From: Fasciola hepatica
Lineage: Eukaryota; Platyhelminthes; Trematoda; Plagiorchiida; Fasciolidae
Length of the DNA: 64,000 nt
Assembly (NCBI GenBank): GCA_948099385.1
Contig: CANUEZ040000014.1
Location: forward strand, 2,976,001-3,040,000
Direction of reading: 5' to 3'
The number at the start of each line of letters is the position of its first letter. The first letter of the stretch is position 1. Below are positions 1 to 10,555 of this stretch, piece by piece. A program made the position numbers and the translations under genes. The notes under the pieces were generated by a model that worked only from the letters and a program-made list of their open reading frames with translations, made no database searches and was not told where the DNA came from.

Positions 1-2029
1 CTTCAACGCTTGAACCATTTAGGGTTACATCGTCTGTTTACATGGCAGTGTTCGCAGGAAAGGCTATCGGAAGATCGTTTATATAGATCAAGAAGAGAAG
101 AGGGCCTAAGACCGACCCTTGGGAGACCCCAGTTGTTACTGCGGAGGGTTGAGACAAAACATTCCCGACTTTAACCACAAAAGTGCAGTCGGTAAAGAAG
201 CTGCGCAGGATGGCCAACATGGAGCCTGTGATCCCGTATGTCTGCAGCTTATAAAGAAGAGGAGCATGGGGGACCTTATCGAAGGCCTTAGCAAAATCGA
301 TGAATACAGCCCGTGAGAGCTGGCCATCATCATAGGCTTTCGTTAGACTATCCATGACAGTAAGCACACTGGTGATGCATGATCCGCCAGGAAGAAACCC
401 ATGTTGGGACGGGGAGAGGATCCTATTTCTATGCAGATGTGAAAGAACTTCACTCTTAAGAATTCCCTCTAAAATTTTGCTGGTGATGCTAGTGAGGCTT
501 ATGGGTCTGTAACTAGAAGCAAGGTGTCTACTACCCTTCTTATAGATGGGTGCGATCACTGCTTTTTTCCAGCTACTGGGGAAAACTTCATCGTCAACGC
601 GTCGCTGAAAAAGCAAGGCATAAGGAGCAGCCAATGTATCCGCGGCTTCCTTGAGAACACGGGGGTGGATTAGGTCAGAACCCATGGAGCAATATTGGTT
701 GAGCCGACGGAAAACTTGAGCTACTGCACCAATGGAAATAGTGACGCGGTTACGGGTAGTGACCAGAGATAACGGGTGCATGGTAAGGTGGGATGACACG
801 GGTATGGAGCTAAAGATTGTACGAAAGTAGGAGCTGAATGCCTCGGCTACTTGGCTAGGTGAAGTGATTGGAGATCCGGCACTATCTTTTAGAGCTAGTG
901 GCGTCGGAGCCGTGCCCCTTAGGCGGCGCATGTACTGAAAGAAAAATGCCTTATTGGTCCGTGCTCGATCAAGTACAGATCGTTGGAATGCATTCTGATG
1001 GGACCTAGTCCTGTCTTGGCATATGTTCCGTGCGATCCTGAAACCTTATGCATCACGGGCAAGGCCTGTGGCCTTATACCTAGCAAAGAGGAGTGCTCTT
1101 TTGTCTAGAATGCGCCTAATGGGGCGAGGGTGGGGTCGCTTAGCGGTTTGTGGACGGCGAATTCTGGGGACAAATAGCCTATCAGCTAAGGAGACTAATT
1201 CTCTGAGATTCTCTGCCATTTCATCGGCAGGGTTACCTGGGTTAGTTGAATTTAGCTGGGAGTGAATAAATATAGAGACTACGTCAAAATTGGTCCTTTT
1301 GAAGGATATCAATATTTTGGTTTCTGAGGGAAGAGTAGGCCATTTCACTATATAATCGAATCCAATGAGAATGTGATCACTTTTGCCGAGGGGCGGCAAG
1401 TAATGCACCACATCTATTTGGAACCGATCATTGGTGATGACCAGGTTTAGTAGGGAATGGGCGTGTCCTGCGCGATATCTGGTCGGATCTCTTACTTTCT
1501 GCACCCATGAGTTCTTCAGTACGAGATCCAGGCGGGGTTTACCAAAAGTGATATCCGGGGCATCAGCTCTTTGCCAGTTAGTACTGTGTGAGTTGAAGAC
1601 CCCAGTGACTAACAGATGGGTGAAGTCTGTGTAGCTTTTCAGGGAGCCTAATAAGTCTATGAGACATAGACTATGAGTTGAATTGTATGCGGCAGGACGA
1701 TAGACAACGCCAAGCAATAGGGTGTCCGTCCTAGGGAAGGTAAACACAGCCCACAAGCAATCGACACATGAAAAAACAGGGACTGTCAGTATAGTGGGAG
1801 GAGGGATCCAATTATCGAAGTACATGATGACCCCGCCCGCACGACCTCTAGTGGAGTCCTGTCTTACTGTGTAGTATCCTGAAATGGATGTTTCGGCACA
1901 AAGTATGTCGGGGGTGAGCCGGGTTTCTGTGAGGGCTATTATCTGAGGCCCCTTATCCACTGCGAGCTGCCGAAGATCCGGGATCTTATTCAACACACTC
2001 AGGCAATTGCTGTAAAAATGCTTGAGCAC
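1..2029 (-). pseudogene. LINE L1 ORF2: endonuclease plus reverse transcriptase, nonsense-mutated
   Basis: A single minus-strand frame runs from 2029 to the window edge, with in-frame stops at 1046-1048 and 38-40. The N-terminal half is an exonuclease-endonuclease-phosphatase domain: ALTETRL near 1925, GVVYRP near 1710, a GDFN-like site near 1600, and GKSDH near 1380. The C-terminal half is RT: YKKGSRHLASSYRPISL, DFAKAFDKVPH (palm motif A), GVSQGSVLGPLLFL (motif B), then a stop followed by TDD where (F/Y)ADD is expected. The enzyme family nicks target DNA and primes cDNA synthesis on it. Two endonuclease positions look altered: the GDFN aspartate reads V, and LLDLVITN reads LLNLVITN. Because EN and RT share one frame, the breaks are point mutations, not shifts. 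The RT C-terminus lies outside the window. Confidence 0.85.
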
Positions 2030-2634
2030 ATGCTCAGGAGTTGTTGCAGAATCGCCAGAGGCAACTGACTTTGGGCTTGAGAAGTGGGAAAGAGGGGGAT
2101 TAGGGGGTAAAAATGAGGCCCTGGGGGAGTCTGGGGCTGAAGATATTGGGGGACTAGAGAGTAAGCAGACTGTTGGAGGGACCGGTAGGTTTTGATGTCT
2201 AGTAACCTGGGGGGTATCATACCACGCGGACGGTCTACATCTTTCGGTCTCCGAAAAGGGTGGGCTGCTTTTTGTGGTTTGCCCTTCTGCGCACTGCGTG
2301 ATGCCCTGTTCTGAGTTTTCTTGTTGGTGAGCTTGTTTTTCATGACAGCACCAGATATATTTTCTGGTGCGTTAACCTCCTCACTGCTTCTTTCAGTAGA
2401 AACAGGTTGCAGGTTCATGTCTGGGCTCAAGAATGGGTGAGCCTCGTCCGTTGAAATAGTCTTATTGGCTATGTTGGGGCCTGGGATACTTTTCGTAGGC
2501 GACAGATGTTTAGTGGCACTAGGCCTACTACTGGGAGTACTTTCGGCGACGGGAAATGGTGTCAGTAGTGAAGCGAGGGATGGTGGGCATGCAGCTCTGT
2601 CCTCAAGGCGAGTTACCTGGACAACTGGCAGCAC
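1999..2634 (-). pseudogene. L1 proline/serine-rich segment between ORF1 and the endonuclease
   Basis: This 211-codon open stretch is rich in proline, serine and lysine/arginine and has no catalytic motif. It lies directly after the ORF1 stop at 2641 and overlaps the endonuclease frame by about 30 bases. It could be the N-terminal linker of ORF2, joined to the endonuclease by a frameshift near 2000-2030, or a C-terminal part of ORF1, since it is in the same frame as ORF1. Comparable proline-rich linkers precede the endonuclease in LINE-A (13500-13990) and LINE-2 (61819-62716). I favour the linker reading. Confidence 0.5.
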
Positions 2635-2640
2635 TCTGAG

Positions 2641-3309
2641 CTAAGGATCGGCTTTTTGTGAAATTTCTGGCTTAGCCTTCTCACTTTGGAGCCTCAGATG
2701 AAGTGGCTTATCAATGGAAACGCCCTTGAGCCCTTTAATTTCCTCCTTGAGCTTTGCGGCCGAGGAAACAATTCTTCTGGCTGCATCTGTGGAGCCCATT
2801 TCAATGAGAATACCGCGTATCCTGCTGGTGCGTTTGGTTACCAACCAAGTGGACCAACCTTTAAGTGGGAAAGGCAGCTAAAGGCGGCTGAACACCTGGG
2901 CGTAGGTGTCGTGAGGGTGATCCTAGTTGAGGCAGTGACCCCACAGGATGACACGCTTGGAGCAATTCTCGGTGTCTTGTAAAATCTTGGCGGCATCAAG
3001 AATTTGCTGCTCAGAAATTCTACACACCTGATCGGCTGCCTGGGACACCGGAAGAGATTTGAAAACCAAACTCCTCAGGCTGGTCAACTCATCCTTAATG
3101 GTGCGGACAGTGGCCCTTAGCTCAGCTATCTCTGCAGCCTGACTTTGAACTACACATTTTAGTGCATCCGTTGCCAGAGCATTATGAAGGACCGTCTCAT
3201 CCGGAGTGAGGAATGAGACGTTGACCACAGAGGGGGAATCACATTGCCTCATAGGGAAAGTAGCCTCGTCTGAGGAAGCGGTTGTATCAATGGTGAGGGG
3301 CACTGACAT
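2641..3309 (-). pseudogene. LINE L1 ORF1 (coiled-coil nucleic-acid-binding protein)
   Basis: The frame starts at Met 3309 and runs to the stop at 2641, with premature in-frame stops at 2923-2925 and about 2870. Residues about 40-80 form a heptad-like stretch (QSQAAEIAELRATVRTIKDEL) that fits a coiled coil. After the first stop the frame continues with a basic segment containing GSTDAARRIVSSAAKLKE, which resembles the RNA-binding portion of LINE ORF1 proteins. In such elements ORF1 binds the LINE RNA and multimerises. No zinc knuckle is visible. The preserved frame with only nonsense changes again marks a young dead copy. The function is inferred from position and composition. Confidence 0.65.
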
Positions 3310-3440
3310 TATTCAGGATCCAGTCAGCACAGACAAAGATCAATTTAAATGGAGGGGGACGAGCTGTGTGTTCTAAAAAATTCAGAAACAGTTACACTCA
3401 CCGAGGAAGACGACCGCACCGCTGGTGTACCGCAGTGGTC

Positions 3441-4260
3441 CTCGTTGTTAGACTTTATGGCTGTACAGTTGAGGTTTGTACGCATTTATATGCTTACAAC
3501 TTGCTAATCTAGTACCGTAGAAACTACGAATCAATCTTGTTCTGGTTTTGGGATTCATTTTGGATTGGCTACGCGTTACTCACAGTCGGAATAACCGCTA
3601 CGGTTCTCAACTGGGAAATTGGGAAATCAATCAGAAGTGCCGAGACGAGGACAAAGGCAAACCGAAGCTGGACAGGAAGTAGCCCGGCAAGTCCCAGGGA
3701 GATTTTTGGGTGGTACTGATTCCTTAGATATTGCTAGGTCTACTAGTCCTGTCAGTGCAATTACATGTACTTCAGCTAGTGGTACGGATTTTAAAGGTGA
3801 TGACATCTATCGATTACGAATTTTTGAATTGGAAACCCAGCTTAGGTAGGCTAGGGAAGAAGCTGAACTGCCAGGAAAGATCAGCCCCGGAGACGGGAGC
3901 GAAAGGTGACTTTGGAGACCACGGAGCATACGGCCATTCAGCCTAGCAGTTTCGTGGAACGATTAAAGTCGACTTGTACCAGTGTAACCCAAGCTGCTGA
4001 CTTACCAAGAGTGAAATTGTCCCCCTTCGATGGGAGCGCAGAATATTACTGTAAGTTTGTTAAACAATAAGAGAACTTCGTGGAAAGGAGAGTTTCGATC
4101 CAGGACAGAGATCCTTGTATTTACTGCCTTACTGTCGTGGAAGGGCCAGGGAAGAAATCGACGGGTGCTTGATGCAACAAAATTGGAGCAATGAAGATCC
4201 TGAGGTTGCAACGGCTAGTGAGAACGGGCGAGGCCAAACGACTTGGCAGGAAATTAGTGG
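3441..4260 (+). mobile_element. BEL/Pao LTR retrotransposon remnant (LTR end plus gag)
   Basis: Bases about 3470-3610 match the 3' part of the BEL-2 LTR in order (TTGAGGTTTGTAC, CTAGTACCGTA, CTACGAATCAATCTTGTTC, then GGCTACGCG). The gag start follows at 3619. The remnant lies immediately beyond the 5' end of LINE L1. It is far more decayed than BEL-1 or BEL-2. I cannot trace pol beyond about 4260. Confidence 0.7.
3619..4190 (+). pseudogene. BEL/Pao gag fragment, frameshifted
   Basis: The first 75 codons (3622-3849) match the BEL-1 Gag N-terminus residue for residue in several blocks: PRRG, GQEVARQV, DSL, SPVSA, DIYRLRIFELE. After a frameshift, the next frame (from 3999) carries DLPRVKLSPFDG and EYYCKFVKQ, equivalent to the conserved Gag block of BEL-1. 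It is then cut by a TAA at 4068-4070 and further shifts. Gag would form the particle shell. No intact product is possible here. Confidence 0.75.
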
Positions 4261-5284
4261 CAATGAACGTCCATAATGTTAAAAAGTTGCGTGAGAAGAA
4301 AAGTCAATAAAAACGAGTTAGAGTTGGGTCGATTAGTCCTCTTTTATAGGACAGCCACTGGATATATGCGTAACAATTTACTGAAAGAGTTGGGTCTTGG
4401 CAGGCAAAAATGGAGGGGGCTGCTGCTTCATGAGTTGAGAATGAAGCGGTGAAATTTCTCATAAAGGATGATCATTTAAACTGTTGAGGGGAGACAATGT
4501 TTACCAGTCAGATCAGCAACGGTTGCAAGAATACGGAGACAGTTTTTAAGCGAGGAATGTCGACCGGGGCGTGTATTACTGCAGTGCATGTCGGCAGCAG
4601 AATACGGTACGGAATATTGTAATTAAGTAGTAAAGGAACTTTTTGGGAATGCAGTGCCTACAAGAAGGAGTGGCGAATTATAAAGAGGTCGAAGCAGTTA
4701 ATATTGACGGAGATGTATAAAGAAGTGTTTGAAGAAAAGACACATAATATTTCCACCATTTCTGGTTTTCAGTTGGATCACGAAATATCAATAAAGAAAA
4801 GAATTTGCTTAACGAGGTAACATATTGCGAATATCAGCGGAAGAGACATGATGCTTTACGAGGTCGGAAAGGTGCAATGAAGATCCTCGATACGGATGAT
4901 CGGTTGAAATAAAAATGGGGTAATTCTTCAGTCAAATTTTGTAGCAGCTGGAGGAAAGCGGAGGAGGTTTTCAGAAAGTGATGCTAAAAGGGGTCAGCAT
5001 TTCACAAAGAAAGCAGCCACAAAAAGCAGCGAATGCTATAATACTGGCAGTGACGTTTTCTGTTTTGGGGAAGGGAAACGGAAGGGGCTGCTGGTGGATA
5101 ATAAGGCTTAGAAAGGCTGGGGAGCACTAGGAGGGTGTGTTAACCGGGAGCGAAGGCAGAGACGATGTAAGAATACGAATGTCGTCCATGGGTGGGGAAA
5201 TACACGGAAGTGACGGATGTGGCAAGTGGAAGAAAACAATTTTGAACAATATATTTTGCCGGGGATAAAAGGAAAAATATTGAT
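4261..5284 (+). other. Unassigned intergenic DNA
   Basis: No ORF with recognisable motifs, no clear repeat relation to the rest of the window, and no RNA gene is visible. It may be decayed pol sequence of the BEL remnant to its left, but I could not find a supporting motif. Confidence 0.4.
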
Positions 5285-7415
5285 AATTATTAATAGTTTA
5301 TTTCGAGTTACCCCGGGGCTTGCTGCAAAGCGACATCAAACTGTACATTTGGTGGCGGAATCCGAATTCCAAGAGGGTGATTCAAGTACGTGCACTCGAT
5401 ATAGTAAAGGAGAAAGTATTCAAGTTGCCCTTTACGGTAGTGCCCGGAAAATTTGAATTCAAGGCCGAGTGGCCGGACCGGCCGAGTCCAGGTGGAGATA
5501 TTCGGAAACAGTAGACTTACACACAATTATTACAAAAAGAGGACTGCATGAGGAGATAATGAAACAGGATTGACGGATATTTTGTTTGCCTTATGAAGAA
5601 AGAACCTTCCATTGGGGAGGCAAACCAGCCATAGAGCTTTGAGATGTACAAAATTGCTTAGGATTTGAAATAAGCCTATGAATATGAGTGAAATTTAGGC
5701 TACGGAACAAGAAAAACCCGTCGAAGATTACATCTATAATTTTGGCTACCGAACGTCGGCCGAGTCAGTTAAATATGCAGGGGAGGACTCATCTGTAGAG
5801 AGAGATTGCCGAGATGGTGATGAAAGAAGGGCCGTTTGGAAGCAGGTAACCGTTGAGCAGATTCTTTACTATCGAAAAATTGGAAAATGATGCACTGACA
5901 TGTAAATGGGAGCTAGGTGGCGGATAAATGTGTGATGCGTAGCCACGATAGTAGCAGAGACAGCCGTCAAGAGAGATGATTATTTAAAGAACACAAGTGT
6001 TTACGCACTAATTAACTTTATCTAAAAGCTGAACAGAATAGCCAGAGGGTCGCTAGGATATGAACTGTCGGGAAGGATTTACCATGACAGAACACAGGAT
6101 GTGAAAAACACTCAGGACAACCGATAAGTGCCTTTGCCAAGTTCAGCAGATGGATATGGAGGGAGTTAGTGACGAACCAAAAGTAAAACACATCTAGAGA
6201 CAGGTCGCCAGGGTGATGGTAGAATAAATGGCTGAATGGAAACAGATGATCCTTAAGCAGACTGTTCACCTTAAAAAGTGAGATATGATGCCTCATCATG
6301 GAAACGGGAACTGGGCTACGGATAAATGTAGTATACTTAGCCACGACAATGCTGGAGACTCATAGCCTGCAGAAAAGATGAGGTAAAAGACAGGTAAAAT
6401 ACTGTCTATTGAAGTTCTTCCTAAATGGTGGGTCACATGATGGCGACAAAGCAAAACTCTGAGATACAGGTGTCTCTCAGATGTACATATATGGGAAGGA
6501 CATGATGCTTTGCAAGGTGAGGATATTGCAATGCAGTAGCGGTCAAACATACTGTTTGGACGTTGTGGAACGGAAGTAAATGGCAACAATAAGTGTGACC
6601 GTTTTCATATCTGTCGGTAGAAGTGATAAAAGAGGGTGAGTTTTGTCTTGGGAATTGATTAACTTTACAAACGGGGCAGGTGAGTAGTTTGGTGTGGATC
6701 CTCGGGAAAAAGGACCACGAAAGATGAATCAGGAGTGGTAATGGTCTTTTAAATACGCAATAATTGCTCTCCAAGGAAAGGAAATTTTGCCGGGTGTAAG
6801 AAGCGGTATGTTAAGTTGGCGGAGACGGGAGCGAGAACGATGGGAATCTGATGATAATTGGAGGAGATGGCGGCATATTTGCAGCATTTGGGGTATAAAA
6901 ATAGTGTTTTCTTCCGCAAATGGTGCTGGTGGGTGGCCCTGACCCGGTGCTGGACACCCAAAATGAAAACCTTCCTTGGTGACAGGAGGTGAGATTCGCC
7001 GACCTAGTTGCGCTCGCAGATCGTTGCAGACGTCCTGCAGGCCCGACACGTGCCGGCCAAAGCCGTTGATCTGACCGCGCCCCGCACCGAAGGGAACTGT
7101 ACGAGTGATACTGGCGTTATCACATACCTGTAGAGATTGAATATTCCAGGAGCTTGCGATAGGTTTGCTAGGGGATCCGGAGAGCAGGGCCAAAAAGGAA
7201 GCAAAGGAATGACGGGCGAGTGTCGGAAATTTACCTAGAGATGTGGGCCGGATATTTCACCGGTATTGTGAGGGGATCATTCTGAGCCACTAAGAGGAAA
7301 ATACACGTCAGTGGTTGTCTGGAAAAATAAAAACAGAAAAACGCAGTCCGGGATGCTCCCAACCGAGGATGAACGGTCAGCAAGAATAAGAAGCATCTAG
7401 TATTTAGAAACTGGA
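5285..7415 (-). repeat. Repeat R3, copy a (about 2.1 kb, mostly non-coding)
   Basis: Read on the minus strand, it starts near 7415 with a T-rich block containing GACTGCGTTTTTCTG. It passes a GC-rich module (7095-6925) and ends at 5285-5315 with GGTAACTCGAAATAAACTATT. The same order is found at 7450-9337 and 40675-42595, at roughly 65-75% identity by eye. The terminal AAATAAACTATT with an ATT-like tail is a LINE-type 3' end. Apart from the GC-rich module I see no conserved ORF. It could be a non-autonomous retroelement or the 3' portion of a LINE. Confidence 0.7.
6925..7095 (-). repeat. GC-rich module of R3 copy a
   Basis: This 170-base GC-rich block is set in AT-richer DNA. In one frame it reads GRGQINGFGRH, then QDVCNDLRAQLG, then GHPPAP. 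The block at 40960-41145 reads the same pattern without gaps (VCNDVRAQLG and PHPPAP). The conserved frame suggests a former coding function that I do not recognise. Confidence 0.55.
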
Positions 7416-7449
7416 ACTACTTTTGGAAGAAAGCGAGCCATGAGCGGAT

Positions 7450-9337
7450 GAGAGAGGACAAGAACGGAAAATCCCGCCGGTGCGAGGCGCGGACAGATCC
7501 CCCGCTTTGGCCGGTGCACATCGGGCGTGCAGGACGTCTGCAACGATGTTTTCAGTTTGGGTGTCCAGCGCACGGTCAGCCCCACCCACTAGCACCGGTT
7601 GCGGATTGAAAAAAACAAGAAAATAGAACAAAAGGAATACCGTTCATATACTCAAAATGTTGCTGTCTCCTCCAGCCAACATTGACTCTACATCGTGCTC
7701 GCCTCAAATTTGCCTTCATAACCTAACGCTTTTTTCGTCCGACAAAAGTTGCTTTTTTTGGTGCACAGTTATCGTATACTTAAAAACCCATCAACACTTC
7801 TGGCTCATTATTCCAAGTCCACTTCCCGCGGTTTCATGCCAAACTACTCACCAGTCTTATTTGCAAACTTAACCACTCTCTAAGATAAAGCCCAGCCCTT
7901 TTTGCTACTTTTACCGATATACTCCAGAAATAACGCATTTATTGCTGTCACTAACTTCCGTACCACAATCTCCAGACAGTATATGACACTGCGAAATTTA
8001 TCTCTTGAGATTCCCAATAATCGACGACTCTGTGTTTGCTTGCCTTCTCTGCCAGCTCCGCTGTTTGCCCACTTAAGGCTGTTGCATTGCAATGTCCTCA
8101 TCTTGCAAGGTATTGTGTCCCACTTTTGCACATCTGATAAGCTCTTGTGCCGCAGAGTTATGTTCTGTCACCACAAAGTGGTCCACCTTTTGTATCAAAC
8201 ATAAACTGATAGTCTTCTGCCCATCACTTCATCGTTTTTTCCAGCTGTATCCATCCTATTGTTGTAGTTGAGCACCACGCAACGATTTTCTCGATAATTC
8301 CTAGTTCATGCTGATGCATTACATTCCTTTTTTCTGAAAGCAAAACAATCCACTCAAAGTCCATAAGTTTTATCCGGTCACTTCCTTCACCATCACTCTG
8401 GCAACCACCGTCCATATGTGTAGTCCATTTGGTTTATCACACACACTCCGCCCATATCCGGCTGCCGAACTTTGCAAACCTATTCATTGGTTGTTCTGTG
8501 TATTTCCTTTCTCATGCTCCATTCCGATAGATCGTCTCAGACACATCCGATACTTGATACATTCTTTTTTCACCACGTGAAGTCTTTGCTGAGAATTATC
8601 AGTATGTAAGTACTTACCTGTCATTCAACCGGTCATCTTTTTTGCAAGCCACGTTTCTGCCACTATCGTAGCTACGCACCACACGTCGATTTTTTTGTCA
8701 GTTACCAGTTTCTTGCTGAAGCATTACATTCCTTTTTTCTGAAAGCAAAACAATCCACGCAAAGTCTATATGCTTTATCCGGTCACTTCTTTCACCATCA
8801 ATTTGACACCCACAGTCCAGTGTGTTGTCCGTTTCGTTTTACAACTGGCTCAACCGATATACGGTCACTGTACCCCAAAATTGCTATTCTCGACCGATTT
8901 TCTTGGTTTTTATGTATTATGCCACAATTTTTTACCGTCTAACTTTTCACCGCAACTCCTCTCATACATTGTAAAGCTCCATTGCTTGAATACGTCTCCT
9001 TCAGGAATGTTTCTTCTTCACGATATCCGCGTATCCGTCAATCTAGTTTAGTTCTCCGACAGGACAGTCTTTCTTCTGTGGGATTTGTGTGATTTTGTAC
9101 CATTCTCCATCCACCCCACATTTTGGCAGAATAACTACGCCTACCTCCAGCCGGATCGACCACCTGACCTTGAGTTTAAATTCACCGGGCGGTATCGCAG
9201 CAATTGACTGGAATGCCTTCTCTTATATTCAATCGCGTTCGCATAATTGTACAGTCCCACTGTAACTTTCATTCAGCTTTCAACTGTACCGTTTGATCTT
9301 GCATTGCAGCATGCTTCGGGGTTATCCGAAATAAACT
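7450..9337 (+). repeat. Repeat R3, copy b (head-to-head with copy a)
   Basis: This plus-strand copy begins around 7450, has a GC-rich module at 7475-7612 that lacks 48 bases relative to copy c, and ends with GGTTATCCGAAATAAACTATT at about 9317-9340, followed by an ATT microsatellite. It lies head-to-head with copy a, with only a short gap between their 5' ends. There is no convincing coding sequence. Confidence 0.7.
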
Positions 9338-9361
9338 ATTATTATTATTATTATTATTATT
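9338..9361 (+). repeat. (ATT)n microsatellite shared by two retroelement tails
   Basis: About eight ATT units lie exactly between the 3' end of plus-strand R3 copy b and the 3' end of minus-strand LINE-A, so both tails meet in it. Confidence 0.9.
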
Positions 9362-10555
9362 AAAATAGTGGGGAAATCTATGAAGAAGTATAAGGATGAC
9401 TTGGAAATGAAAGGTGGTATCCGGAATGGGATTCTGGGTTGAAGTGCCAGGGCGAACTAAGAGAAGGGGAATAAGACCAGTATGGACCGAGTAAAGTGGA
9501 TTTAGTCGCACGCAGACAAGGGATCAAGATGGAGACCTAGTACATGGGGCTGGCAAGAAGGATGATCTAGGCCTAGGGGTATAGTTGACATGGTAAGCGT
9601 ATGTTATGTAGGCGGAAGATTACCACCAAAAACTGTGGAATAAATGAACCTAAGTTGTGGTTGACGAGTAAACCAATTAGGATTATGCTGGGGCCATGAC
9701 AAGTAAGACGGAAAAGTTGAACGGTGAAACTCTGGAGAGGTAAGAGCTGCGAGATTCAGGGATAAGGCTGAAACTGGACTTGGAGTAACCGCTATGTAGA
9801 ATGGAAAACAAAATTCGGGGTGAAGATGAGAAACAACGTTAGAGATAGGCAGGTGTATTGGGAACAGGATGAGTAACAACATACTTGTAAGCTTACTTCA
9901 GTTAACGAGCCACTTCCGGTAGAGGAAGCAGGACTGGATTTCTTGTCCACCTTTGCCGAAGAAGTGTTAAGAGCCATAACAGGGGACGTAATTTGCAAAA
10001 ATGGCCGGGAGAGTAGAAAGATACAAAGGGGCTCAGAGTTAACTATCATTCCAATGCCATGGCACAGGAAACAGAGAAGTAGGCGATATTCTGAAGGAGT
10101 GAAAAGTGCACGTTTCAGTAATTTGACGAAAATTTAACCAGGAAACTCTACTTGGGAGTCAAATTGCCACTGGAAATGGTGGAATAAGTGAATCTAAAAG
10201 ATGATCGATGAGTAAGCTAATTAAGGTTATGCCGAGGCTATGGCACGTAGGATGGAAAAGTTGAACGGTGGAACTTTGGAGAGGTAAGAGCCACGAGGTT
10301 CACAAATGAGGTTGAGACAGGAATTGGAGTAAACACTACATAGAACAAAAAAAAAGAAATCCTGCGTAAAGACATGGAACAAAATTGGGTGGAGGAAAAT
10401 ACTTGGGAGCAGCGTAATCGACCTCATAATTGGAGGTTGAATTCCATCGAAAAGCCTCTTTAAGTGAAAGAATTGAGTCTTAGCTTCCCCCACTGTAGAA
10501 CCTAGCAAATGGGACAGGCAAGAAAGATGTAGACCCAGGGCTATAGTTGCCACTT

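Larger units (their letters stand above)
1..3440 (-). mobile_element. LINE L1 (APE-type non-LTR retrotransposon), truncated by window edge
   Basis: On the minus strand the order is ORF1 (coiled coil), then ORF2 with an AP-type endonuclease and a reverse transcriptase, which is the CR1/Jockey-like layout. The 3' end lies beyond base 1. ORF1 and ORF2 stay in steady frames and are broken by stop codons, suggesting a fairly recent but dead copy. About 130 bases upstream of the ORF1 Met (3310-3440) are probably 5' UTR, and the exact 5' end is not visible. This LINE differs clearly from LINE-A, LINE-D and LINE-2, whose ORF1 and RT resemble one another. Confidence 0.85.
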
